A stretch of 64,000 bases of DNA, taken from Papaver somniferum (lineage: Eukaryota > Streptophyta > Magnoliopsida > Ranunculales > Papaveraceae). The notes beneath the pieces were generated by a model. That model was not told the DNA's origin. It did not search any database and was given only the letters and a program-made list of their open reading frames with translations. The DNA lies in assembly GCF_003573695.1 (NCBI RefSeq), contig NC_039362.1:4314929-4378928 (forward strand). Direction: 5' to 3'. Numbering within the stretch: the first letter of the stretch is position 1; each line of letters starts with the position of its first letter. Below are positions 23,022 to 33,199 of this stretch, one piece after another. The position numbers and the translations under genes are program-made.

Positions 23022-24256
23022 TACTGATATACAATTTTGGTAACAAAATAATTAACTTTACCTTCTTCATTTTTATAGTCAAATTCTGACTGGTTTAGCG
23101 GGGCTCCACAAAAGAAATTCAGCCCATGGCAACTTGGTTCCAGAAATTGTTGTGATTCAAACTGATTCACCAGTTGATTCGCAGAATACCAATTTTGTAG
23201 TTATACTGGAAGACGCTAATACCAGCTTTATAGTCAAACTAAAAGATTATGATTTGAGTAGAGCAGGTATTTTTTGACATTTATATTGAATTTATTTGTA
23301 CTTATTCATGATTAACAAATCATGTTGGTTGTTGCTTATAGTTGGTTGGTGTTGTAGGGGAGAAGGATTTTCTAAAAGATTTGAAATTCTTCGGTCGAAT
23401 TCTGGAACTTTTTGTGGATCAATCTCGAGAAGCTTCAGATTTGCTTTGTAGAATCCAAGGGACCTGGTAAGAGTTTGAACGAAATGGTTGCTATTTAACC
23501 TCTATAATTTTGGATATTAATTATTTGTTTCAATGTTTTATATTTGATTATCAGGGAAAACGTCAAATACGGTTTCAGTTGACCAGGGGCAACATCTTTC
23601 AAACCTGTTTAAAACTTTATATTTGGAATCTCCAATTCGGGTTCGAGATCACCCGTACTTTTGGTTCCCGTTAAAGTGTTTGGAGTTCTTAAGTGTTGTG
23701 GATGAATTTTTACTTGTTTACTATGAGGAAACTAAGCCATTAAATGAGTCGGTTGAAGAATTTGTTAAGGAGCTTAAAAAATTGGAAGTAGATGAGAAGT
23801 GGATGTACGACGTTCATGAGACTGTTTATGAAAAGGCATTAAGAAAAAAAAAAAGGTCAAGCAGATCAAGTAACTTTTATTGGAATTCTAAAGTGTATCA
23901 GAAATGTCCATACTCATTACGTAGCATATCTGAAAGAAGAAAGGTATGTTTCAAAACATAAAATTACTGTGTGCCTAAATTAAATTAATTTACCATTATG
24001 TTTTTCAATTAGTGTGTAGTACTGAATAGTTTTAAATTTGTGTAGTATTGAATGTAGTTTTAAATTACTCATCACAGGATACAATGGGAAGAGAGACTGT
24101 TATGAGTATTTCAGGATCAAGTATCCCGATCTTCTGATCCATCCATACAGATGTTTGGAATTGCATTATGGGAAAATGAGAAGGCTTAATGCCATTGATG
24201 CCGGTTGTGATGAGACTTTTATGCCTTTTATCTCATCAGTGATTCTTAGTTCATAA

Positions 24257-24919
24257 GAAGATTACAGTTGCAGGTATTTACGTGTTTCATCTGTTTGCAT
24301 GTGTTCTGAGAGAATTTTCCTTTTCCTGTACAATTACAGCAATACTGATTTCTTCCTGCAGAGATTGGAAAAGAGCTATTGTGAAGCGCCTCTTGATTAT
24401 TTCATTTAACATAGCGTATGAGATAGTTTTGTTTTTGCTTATTTGTAAAGTTGGCAATTGGAGAGAGGTATTTCTAGTTTTAGTGAACTCGAAAAAAGAA
24501 TTCCAGTGCAACTCTGCCTTTGATTTCCTACTCTTGTTAATAGCTTTCTTTCTCTCTTCTGTGATATGTTGTAGTTTTTCAATGTGGAAGTATATATGGA
24601 TTATGCTGTTAACAAATATAGGAATATGTATTATTCACCTCCGACTGTTCAGCTGTATTTGGTGCAGAATGAGTGGAGCGTTATGGGTGAGCTCACTATG
24701 CTGTGCACTATCCCGAGCCCCCCATTATGCTCTTTGGGAGGCCTCTCAACTTTCAGCTAGACGAATAACAACACTATCAGTAAAAGAAGAGACAATGTGT
24801 TTTTTTTCTTGTATCTCGTTTTCTGTGTAAGCTTTAAAACACCTTGTCTATGCCTCCCTCCCTCTATCTCTCTCTCTCCCAGAAAATGGTTGTGCTAGAT
24901 CCAGCTACTAGTACTACCC
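24257..24919. other. 3' flank of the IRE1-like gene
   Basis: Probable 3' UTR and downstream sequence. It contains a short CT microsatellite near 24867-24889. Frames here (for example 24282-24830) are Cys/Ser/Phe-rich and not credible. Confidence 0.35.
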
Positions 24920-25298
24920 TGTTAGAAGTGTGTGGGCTTCTAACTCAACACCAATTGACAATGAGTGGAGTGGCTACGCACCGTATATATTAAGATCTAG
25001 GTTAAGGAGTTAGCTATGTGGGACTATTTTATAATTTCTCCAACATGCTCCCCCTTCATGTGTAGGGCGGAGCAGATTAAGCAACTACAACGTGGACCTC
25101 TGTACGGGTGGACGGGCAGCCCTTTGGGTCTACTTCTGATTCCATTCTCATATGGACCTATCTCTGATTTCATGTTAGATGTGTGTGGGCTTCCAACTCA
25201 AAACCAATGGGCTATGAGTGGAGTAGCTCCACACCTTATATGTTAAGATCTAGGCTAAGGAGTTAGCTATGTGAGACTATTTTATGGTTTTCGTTCTA
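24920..25298 (+). mobile_element. TRIM-like element with about 126-bp direct terminal repeats
   Basis: Two direct repeats, 24920-25045 (TGTTAGAAGTGTGTGGGCTT...TCTCCAACA) and 25173-25298 (TGTTAGATGTGTGTGGGCTT...), flank about 127 bp of unrelated sequence. The repeats share CCAATKGRCWATGAGTGGAG, TTAAGATCTAGG and GGAGTTAGCTATGTG. The start TGTTAG and first-copy end CAACA are LTR-like. The right end is degraded (TTCGTTCTA). No clear primer site was found, so a simple duplication of a short LTR is also possible. Confidence 0.5.
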
Positions 25299-25429
25299 AT
25301 TGCCCAAAAATCATAATTTTCTCCATGAAAAAGTGGTATTGAAGGTTGTTGAATGTATTGATTTGAGCAGCTACTAATGTCATTGATTTAATTGAAAATT
25401 GATTGAAAAATTGGGTTTTTTCTTTTCTA

Positions 25430-26599
25430 GATCTAGATTTTAATAACTTTGAATGTTTAAATGAGTTTTCGTCTAGAGTAGTTGAAGTTGTTAATAATAT
25501 GATGATGCGTGGTGAGAAGATGGAAGAAAGAAGAATTTGGGAGAAGATATTGATATGCTTGCCGGAAAAATTGGAACCCATTGTGGCGGTTTTGGAAGAG
25601 ATTAAAGATTTTTCAACATTAAAGTCACAAGAGTTATGGCTTCCTTGAAGGTGTATGAGCAAAGGTTGTTAAGACACTCCGAAAAATCAATTGAGAGTGC
25701 ATTTCAATCAAAATTTAACTTGGATTCAAAAAAATTAGCAACAAAGAAAAATGAGTACAAGGGTGAATCAACATCAAACTTCAAAGGAAAATGAAAATGG
25801 AAGAAAGGAGGAGCTAATTCCAACAACTATACAAAGAGTGATTTGTCTCAAGTACCAAGATGCAATTTTTGCAAGAATAATGGTCACTTGGAGAAGAATT
25901 GGTGGAACAAAGGAAAACCACAATGTCGCAATTGCAAAAAGCATGGACATTTGGAGAAAAATTGTAGATTCAAAGAAGATGAAGAACAAGCCGGTAGAGC
26001 CGAAGAAAAAGAAGAAAAACAAAAAATGTTTTATGTTTGTCAGAGTTCCATGAAGACTTTCAAAAGTGAAGTTTGGTTTGTGGATAGTGGTTGCACAACT
26101 CATATGTTCAGTGAAAAAAGCTTGTTTGTTGATATGGATACATCCGTAAATTCTCTAATGAAGATGGAGGATGGAAATATGGTTCAAGCTAATGGAAGAG
26201 GTACTATTTGTGTGCAAACTATCAACGGAGCAAAATGCATTAGAGATGTGTTATATGTTCCGGACTTGGCGTAAAATTTGCTTAGTGTCGGGCAACTTGT
26301 GGAGCTTGGGTATGTGGTTCATTTTGAAGATGGATATTGCACCATTTATGACAAGAATCACGACAACAAGAGACAAGTCATGAAGAGCATCAAGATGGAG
26401 AAAAATAGAAGCTTTCCAATTGTGTTTGAAAAGAAAAAAAAATGTTGCATTGAGGATGGAAACCATTGATGAAACATGGTTATGCCATAAAAGGCTTGGG
26501 CATGTGAATTTCAATAGTCTTAAGGTGCTTTCCAACAAGAACATGGTGCAAGGACTTCCACATTATATCAACCACAAGGATGGAGTATGTGAAGGTTGT
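25430..26599 (+). pseudogene. Copia gag, zinc knuckles, protease and start of GAG-pre-integrase
   Basis: The gag part shows FSSRVVEVVNNM, then WEKILICLPEKLEPIVAVLEE (UBN2 type). Two knuckles follow: CNFCKNNGHLEKN-W, whose last Cys is Trp, and an intact CRNCKKHGHLEKNC. The aspartic protease active site is WFVDSGCTTHM (DSG where most copia have DSGAT or DSGCS). IRDVLYVPDL and NLLSVGQLVELGY follow, then W-L-C-H-K-R-L-G-H. Interruptions: stop near 25646, frameshift near 25790, a TAA after VPDLA (26272-26274) and a frameshift near 26440. The insertion at 26600 then splits it. Confidence 0.85.
26595..26599. repeat. Target-site duplication, left of nested array
   Basis: GTTGT, repeated at 37940-37944, flanks the whole three-LTR array. 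Confidence 0.85.
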
Positions 26600-28448
26600 T
26601 GGTAGGCATTTACAGGTGTAGAAAATATGATATGAGCAAAAAGATATGATGAAACAGGCCTACATGTTATACCTGCAAGTGCACAGGGTCAGTTGTAGTA
26701 GATTTGTGTAAGTCAGGGTCGAACCACAGAGACTAGGGTGTGTAAGTTGAAGCTTTATTGTTGTTTTCCTAAGCTAATTTGTAACAGTTAACTAAAGTGA
26801 CAATGGCAGTGAACTAGTGTAGTAACAGAGGCAGTGATAGTGACAGTGAAACACAGAGTAACAGTGAAACAATGGCATTGAGCCAAAGGCAGTGAACTAG
26901 ACTACAGCTACAGATAGAAAAAAAAAGAGGATACTAAGGCAGTTGAATCTTCCTTTAATTCTCAACTAAGGCACAAGGTTTATTGTTCTTGCTCCCTTGG
27001 TTTCAGGCAGGGATGCAAGTTCCAGCTTGCATTTGTCCCAGGATTCATTTTAGTGGACTAATTGGGATGACAGCTAGAGTTCTCTAAAACTTAGTGTTAG
27101 TTGGCTAATTAAAGGGCAATCTCAACACAAGCCTACAGCCTAGATGCTCCCAACTCTCCTAGTCATTAAACCACATAAGATACAATCAAAACAAAGAGCA
27201 GTTGCATAAGATTTTTGGCTTCATCATCACCATAGCATTGAACTAAAACATGAGCTCACATTAAACAGAAAAGAACTGAAAAATTACACAACTATGAACT
27301 AACACTAACCCTTGAGGCACTGGCTATTCCAGTCCTCTTGGGTGAAACACTGGCTAGTCCAGGCTTCCACAACAACACAATAACACCCCTATTTATAGTT
27401 ACAGGCAATTCCCCCAAAAATACCTAATTCCCCCAAAATTAGGGTTTGTTCTTCCCCAAATTACACAAAATAGAAATTAGGTTGTCTCAATTACCTAATC
27501 CATCGTGATAGTCGCAACCCATGATGCCAATTCTCTTTCTCTACCTCTCCATAGCCTTGCTGTCCTCGATTGATGACATGCAATCACTCTCACCAATTCC
27601 ACACGTCACTGAGGTCGTGTGATGTTGATGAAAGGGATTGAAAATCATCATGGATAGTTGGTGGTGAAGGTGGGTTGCGTTTGTAAGGTGATTTGGTGGC
27701 GACAGGGAGTGGTGGTGGTGATGGAGTTGGTGGTGAAGGTGATGGTGGTTCTGCAAAGGGAGGTGAGGGAGGATAGATCGATGGAAAAGAGAAGGGGGTT
27801 GTTTGGTTTGGGTATAGATATTTAGTGCTCGGGTGTTGGGCGGTTTCAGCAAATTGGATGAACAGCAAGGATGAGCCGTGAGATGTGGAGATGATGAATC
27901 GATCTAACGGAGAGATGGAAGGAAGCGAGTAGAGACCGTTGGATGCGGAAGTACAACGAAACTGACGGCTCAAGATGGAGTTAGGTGCTATAGTGTTTCA
28001 CAGGATCTTCATATTTTGATGCACTATGATGAAGCAATCGTAGGATGCTGAGAAGGTACAATCTGACGGCTGAAGATGAAGGCGGGTATGGATATTGGAA
28101 ATGGGTTTGGGTGAGGGTTTTGGGCCTTGGGTATGCCATGCCCATATCTTCTTTAAGAACAATTCTTCCTCTTCAAGCCCTGTTCTAGCCTTTTGGTCTT
28201 GCGCACAACATTCTTCGCGGCTTCCTTGTGTGATTCCTCTTGGCTTCCACCACTTTTCTGCTCTTTTTTCTCCGTAATTCATCCAAACTTTATTTACAAC
28301 CTAAAAATGCAAAATTAATTAATAAAAATATTTATTCTTGAAAACAATGAAAATACAGAATATGGGATAAAATGTAGAATTAATGCACGAAAGATGAGTT
28401 AAATGCCAATAAAAAGGGACAGATATATACAATATTTGGCACTCATCA
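26600..28448 (-). repeat. LTR copy 1 (3' LTR in element sense)
   Basis: 1,849 bp. It differs from copies 2 and 3 at its outer edge (GGCATTTACAGGTG versus GGCCTTTACAGATG). It contains a GGTGGTGATGG-rich tract near 27660-27760 and the clause TGGGTATGCCATGCCCATATC shared with the element at 57255. Minus-strand Pro/His-rich open frames within (27541-27973) are low-complexity and not credible genes. Confidence 0.9.
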
Positions 28449-28464
28449 AATACCCCCAAACCTG
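28449..28464 (-). other. Polypurine tract of array, left interior
   Basis: AATACCCCCAAACCTG on this strand, that is CAGGTTTGGGGGTATT in element sense, abuts the TGATGAGTGCC start of the LTR. The same text is at 33200. Confidence 0.75.
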
Positions 28465-30479
28465 AATTTTACTTGTCCTCAAGTAAAACAAAACTAAGGA
28501 AATCCTACCTATACCACTGTCGCTGGTCTCTCGAATCCATTTAGCGTATGCACTAAGCCTTTTAAATCACTAAGTGTCCCTAGTGGACGAGTTGAAGTCT
28601 CGTGAAGGTTTGCTTAGAACGTACCTACAAAGTTCTAGGACAAAATATAAGCTCAGATTCCATGAAATGTGACATGTGCAAGACAGTTTAAGCTCACAGC
28701 AAAATGGATATGTCGATCTAGCTGTCAAAGGCACAATCCTAGCACTGATAACAACTAAAGACATGTGATAAGAGTATAAAGTGTATCTACACATGTTAAG
28801 AATGATCAGAAGTTATGAGTGGCAATCGCTAAGAGATAGTTTTTAGGATAAGAACTGAGTTCAAAGCCAAGCTAGTTGTCCGACTTTACGAGAATTGTGA
28901 ATGTTCACCTAAGAGTTGGTGATATTTCAGTTTGCCCGCGTTGTATCGATGGCTGCACCCTCCTTGCTTATTACAAGACTATTTACAACAAAAAGATGAC
29001 TCTTATTTACATAGACTACTCTCTTTTATTTTTGGACAAGAGAGAAACATTGTCTTTAACATGACAAAATACTTGACATTTTTGTATTTTTTTCTGATTT
29101 TTTTTTATTTTTTTATTATTTTATTTTTTTTGATAATGTTAACAACAATTTACATCACACTAACAATTTTGATTTTATGAACAGAAGGTAGCCCTTTTCG
29201 ATGCACCCGGTCAAATTCAATGGTTGCTTTTCTTAATGTATCCTCCAACTTCTATCCCAGCCAACCAAAGAAAAAGCTAGTCAAGTCTCATTCAGTATTC
29301 TAGATGATTGGCAGTTTACTTAACCGATCAAACGCCTACCCGAGGCTAAACATGTATTGGTAGATCGTGCGTGTGCAAATTTCTTATCAACATGTGAATT
29401 GTGCTAGAATCACGAGTGCCTTATCATCTAGACTAAGAACCCTACGTTAACATATATGCACATGAATCAACATTTCAAGGTAAATGAGCTCCATTTTTAA
29501 TTTTTCAATTTTTCAATTTTTTTCTTTTTTTTTTCAAAAAGAAAGAGTTATGTTTTCAATTATAGCATGCTATCGTGGTATCTACTCTATACCCCCAAAC
29601 CTAAACTAAACATTGTCCTCAATGTTTCAAAAGATGAACAAAATTATAATACAACATATGAAGAGGATTATGCTAAGTAGAGAAAAAGGAAAGAGAATAC
29701 CCGATTTGACGGCGAAAGCAAGATTAGAACTCCGTTATTCAAGGAAAAAATCGAACATATTTCAGTTAAGAGTCACATTGGATTAGCACAATATATACAA
29801 AAGAAGCATAGGATTTAAAATTTTTATCTACTGGATTATATACAAGAAAATTTCACCGTGCATTTGGTTTTTGATGGGAAACATTTGGTTTTTGTGGGAA
29901 ACATTTGGTTTTTTAGGGTTTTGAGAAAACTTTTGGATTTTAGGGAATCATTTGGAAAACTTTGGTTTTTATGGGAGACATTTGGTTTTTAGGGAAAAAT
30001 ATTTGGTTTTATGGGAGAAATTTTTGGTTTTATGGGATTGGAAAAACTTTTTTTTTTTTTTTGGGTCAAAGAGAAATTTTTTTGGTTTATTGGGAAAAAG
30101 AAATTTGGTTTTTGATGGGCTTGAGGAACTTTGGTTTCTATTTGGGCTCACAGACTAGCCAAAAGACTAGGCCCAAATGGGTGTTTTTGATTGTGGGGCT
30201 TTTGAAAATTTGCCTAAAATAAGGCCCACTTGGGCTTGGAATTTGTTTTTCAAATTTGAGTTGGGTTAGCCCCACAGTTATAACATTCTCAGTTTTAAAA
30301 CAACATTGTTTTACAAACTTTGTGTTGGGCTAAGCCCACAGTTCAAGAGTCACAGTTTACATAAGCCTACAGAATTCTTGAACAATAAACCCAAAAAAAT
30401 TGAAAACAAGCCCACAGTTCAATCAAATTACAAACCCAATAGAAATTGGAAGCCCACAATTTGGGTTCTCTTAATGGGT

Positions 30480-31260
30480 TTAGGCTTACCCCTTTTTGGC
30501 ACAGCCCAGTTGGGCTTTCTTAGTTGCAAAGCCCAGTTGGGCTTGGTTCACAGCAACAGCAACTTCAGCAGCCCAGTTGGGCTTTGGCAGCATCAGCAGC
30601 ACATCAGCAGCAGCAGCAGCAGCACAGCACAACAGCAGCAGCAGGCAGCACAGCAGTCTTGGCCTGGCTCAATAGCAGCACCAACAGCAAGTTGGATATG
30701 GAAGGCAATTACAGATGCAGATGCAGATGCATGGTTTATGAGGCTACAGATGCTAGGCTACATATGAGCAAGGCTACAAAGCATCATGCTTACAGGGAAG
30801 GTCAAAGCTACAGGTGCAATGATGCAAAACTACAAGACTATGCAGCTAAGAATATGAGATGCAGATGCAGCTACAGATGGGAAACTAAAATGCAGTTACA
30901 GGAAAAACAGCAAATATGCTTACACTAAATGCAAAGTAAGATGCTTATACTAAGATGCAGATGCAGATGATGCAGGTATGCAGATATGGATGCAATGCTT
31001 ACAGCTAAGATGCAGAGATGATGCAGATGATGCAGATGATGCAATGCAAATTACAACTAGGTTACAGTTACTCTAAGTTACAGTTACACTAAGTTACAGC
31101 TAAAGTTACAGCTACACTAACTACAACAATCCTAAGATACACTAATTACAGCTAAACTAAAACAGCTACCCTAAAACAGCTAAGTTACACTAAAACAGTT
31201 AAGTTACACTAAGAGCTAAGTTACACTAAGATAGCTACACTAAGTTACAACAGCAAACAG
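30480..31260 (-). repeat. Microsatellite-rich leader (CAG, GATGCA, GTTACACTAA)
   Basis: GCCCAGTTGGGCTT occurs three times. A (CAG)n run is near 30588-30660, GATGCAGATGCA runs near 30714-30732 and 30955-31045, and AAGTTACA/CTAAGTTACAC runs lie near 31060-31250. Copy 2 (35240-35990) has fewer CAG and GATGCA units. In element sense this lies just after the primer site. Confidence 0.7.
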
Positions 31261-31327
31261 AAAAGCAAGAGCTTAAAAAAAAATTTGTTTTTTTTGTTTT
31301 TTTTTCTTTCAACTACACAGCACCAAG

Positions 31328-31345
31328 TCCCCGGCAGCGGCGCCA
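31328..31345 (-). other. Primer-binding site, Asp-tRNA type (copy 1)
   Basis: TCCCCGGCAGCGGCGCCA reads like the 3' end of plant tRNA-Asp including CCA (TCCCCGGCAACGGCGCCA, one difference). The element's minus strand therefore carries the complementary primer site, next to the LTR ending at 31352. Asp-tRNA priming is well known in plant Ty3/gypsy Athila/Tat-type elements. Confidence 0.85.
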
Positions 31346-31351
31346 AAAACT

Positions 31352-33199
31352 TGGTAGGCCTTTACAGATGTAGAAAATATGATATGAGCAAAAAGATATG
31401 ATGAAACAGGCCTACATGTTATACCTGCAAGTGCACAGGGTCAGTTGTAGTAGATTTGTGTAAGTCAGGGTCGAACCACAGAGACTAGGGTGTGTAAGTT
31501 GAAGCTTTATTGTTGTTTTCCTAAGATAATTTGTAACAGTTAACTAAAGTGACAATGGCAGTGAACTAGTGTAGTAACAGAGGCAGTGATAGTGAGAGTG
31601 AAACACAGAGTAACAGTGAAACAATGGCATTGAGCCAAAGGCAGTGAACTAGACTACAGCTACAGATAGAAAAACAAAGAGGATACTAAGGCAGTTGAAT
31701 CTTCCTTTAATTCTCAGCTAAGGCACAAGGTTTATTGTTCTTGCTCCCTTGGTTTCAGGCAGGGATGCAAGTTCCAGCTTGCATTTGTCCCAGGATTCAT
31801 TTTAGTGGACTAATTGGGATGACAGCTAGAGTTCTCTAAAACTTAGTGTTAGTTGGCTAATTAAAGGGAAATCTCAACACAAGCCTACAGCCTAGATGCT
31901 CCCAACTCTCCTAGTCATTAAACCACATAAGATACAATCAAAACAAAGAGCAGTTGCATAAGATTTTTGGCTTCATCATCACCATAGCATTGAACTAAAA
32001 CATGAGCTCACATTAAACAGAAAAGAACTGAAAAATTACACAACTACGAACTAACACTAACCCTTGAGGCACTGGCTATTCCAGTCCTCTTGGGTGAAAC
32101 ACTGGCTAGTCCAGGCTTCCACAACAACACAATAACACCCCTATTTATAGTTACAGGCAATTCCCCCAAAAATACCTAATTCCCCCCAAATTAGGGTTTG
32201 TTCTTCCCCAAATTACACAAAATAGAAATTAGGTTGTCTCAATTACCTAATCCATCGTGATAGTCGCAACCCATGATGCCAATTCTCTTTCTCTACCTCT
32301 CCATAGCCTTGCTGTCCTCGATTGATGACATGCAATCACTCTCACCAATTCCACACGTCACTGAGGTCGTGTGATGTTGATGAAAGGGATTGAAAATCAT
32401 CATGGATAGTTGGTGGTGAAGGTGGGTTGCGTTTGTAAGGTGATTTGGTGGCGACAGGGAGTGGTGGTGGTGATGGAGTTGGTGGTGAAGGTGATGGTGG
32501 TTCTGCAAAGGGAGGTGAGGAGGATAGATCGATGGAAAAGAGAAGGGGGTTGTTTGGTTTGGGTATAGATATTTAGTGCTCGGGTGTTGGGCGGCTTCAG
32601 AAAATTGGATGAACAGCAAGGATGAGCCGTGAGATGTGGAGATGATGAATCGATCTAACGGAGAGATGGAAGGAAGCGAGTAGAGATTGTTGGATGCGAA
32701 AGTACAACGAAACTGACGGCTCAATATGGAGTTAGGTGCTATAGTGTTTCACAGGATCTTCATATTTTGATGCACTATGATGAAGCGATCGTAGGATGCT
32801 GAGAAGGTACAATCTGACGGCTGAAGATGAAGGCGGGTATGGATATTGGAAATGGGTTTGGGTGAGGGTTTTGGACCTTGGGTATGCCATGCCCATATCT
32901 TCTTTAAGAACAATTCTTCCTCTTCAAGCCCTGTTCTAGCCTTTTGGTCTTGCGCACAACATTCTTCGCGGCTTCCTTGTGTGATTCCTCTTGGCTTCCA
33001 CCACTTTTCTGCTCTTTTTGCTCCGTAATTCATCCAAACTTTATTTACAACCTAAAAATGCAAAATTAATTAATAAAAATATTTATTCTTGAAAACAATG
33101 AAAATACAGAATATGGGATAAAATGTAGAATTAATGCACAAAAGATGAGTTAAATGCCAATAAAAAGGGACAGATATATACAATATTTGGCACTCATCA
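31352..33199 (-). repeat. LTR copy 2 (shared middle LTR)
   Basis: 1,848 bp, nearly identical to copies 1 and 3. It is flanked by a primer site on the left and a polypurine tract on the right, so it serves as 5' LTR of the left unit and 3' LTR of the right unit. Confidence 0.9.

Larger units (their letters stand above)
20608..24256 (+). pseudogene. IRE1-like pseudokinase with C-terminal KEN RNase domain (intact status uncertain)
   Basis: Inferred coding exons: 20608-20918, 23079-23266, 23358-23466, 23555-23943 and 24058-24256 (alternative start 24046). The kinase N-lobe retains a VVLKE lysine and VQHSNLLMCLGT, the IRE1-style HPN...YGT segment. The catalytic loop reads AHGNLVPE, so the HRD aspartate and the following Lys are replaced. 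The DFG site reads KDYDLS, so the kinase should be inactive. RVRDHPYFWFPLKCLEFL matches the IRE1 kinase-KEN junction. KCIRNVHTHYVAYL and KRDCYEYFRIKYPDLLIHPY match the KEN ribonuclease core. It is much shorter than true IRE1, with no signal peptide or lumenal sensor. Standard splicing gives a stop at 23580, and reading on requires a one-base shift there and another at an A11 run (23844-23854). These may be real decay or assembly errors. A hAT element lies in the first coding intron. Confidence 0.75.
28449..31351 (-). other. Interior 1 of the tandem array, non-coding
   Basis: 2,903 bp with no credible protein. In window order: the polypurine edge, a CACTAAGTGTCCCTAGTGG clause, T-rich tracts near 29080-29130 and 29500-29540, a second CCCCCAAACCTAAAC clause near 29593, TTTGGTTTTT repeats (29860-30120), GCCCAGTTGGGCTT repeats, and CAG and GATGCA microsatellites leading to the primer site. 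The gag segment present in the related element at 61258-62954 is absent. Confidence 0.8.

Noticed and set aside
24282..24830. 182-codon frame after the IRE1-like gene
   Set aside because: Cys/Phe/Ser-rich without a domain, lying in probable 3' UTR and flank.
24920..25045. 5S-rRNA-carrying Cassandra TRIM
   Set aside because: The CAATTG...AATGAGTGGAG text is reminiscent, but no 5S promoter boxes were recognised, so the family was not named.
27541..27973. Long Pro/His-rich minus-strand open frames inside the LTR, repeated at 32293 and 37032
   Set aside because: They come from a GGTGGTGATGG-type low-complexity tract, overlap in two frames, recur in each LTR copy and match no known domain.
30306..30928. 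Gln/Ala/Ser-rich frames of 130-150 codons (and at 35068-35678)
   Set aside because: Produced by CAG and GCCCAGTTGGGC microsatellites, on the strand opposite to the element's transcription.
31328..31345. tRNA-Asp-like sequence
   Set aside because: Only the 18-nt 3' end is present, always beside an LTR. It is a primer-binding site, not a tRNA gene.
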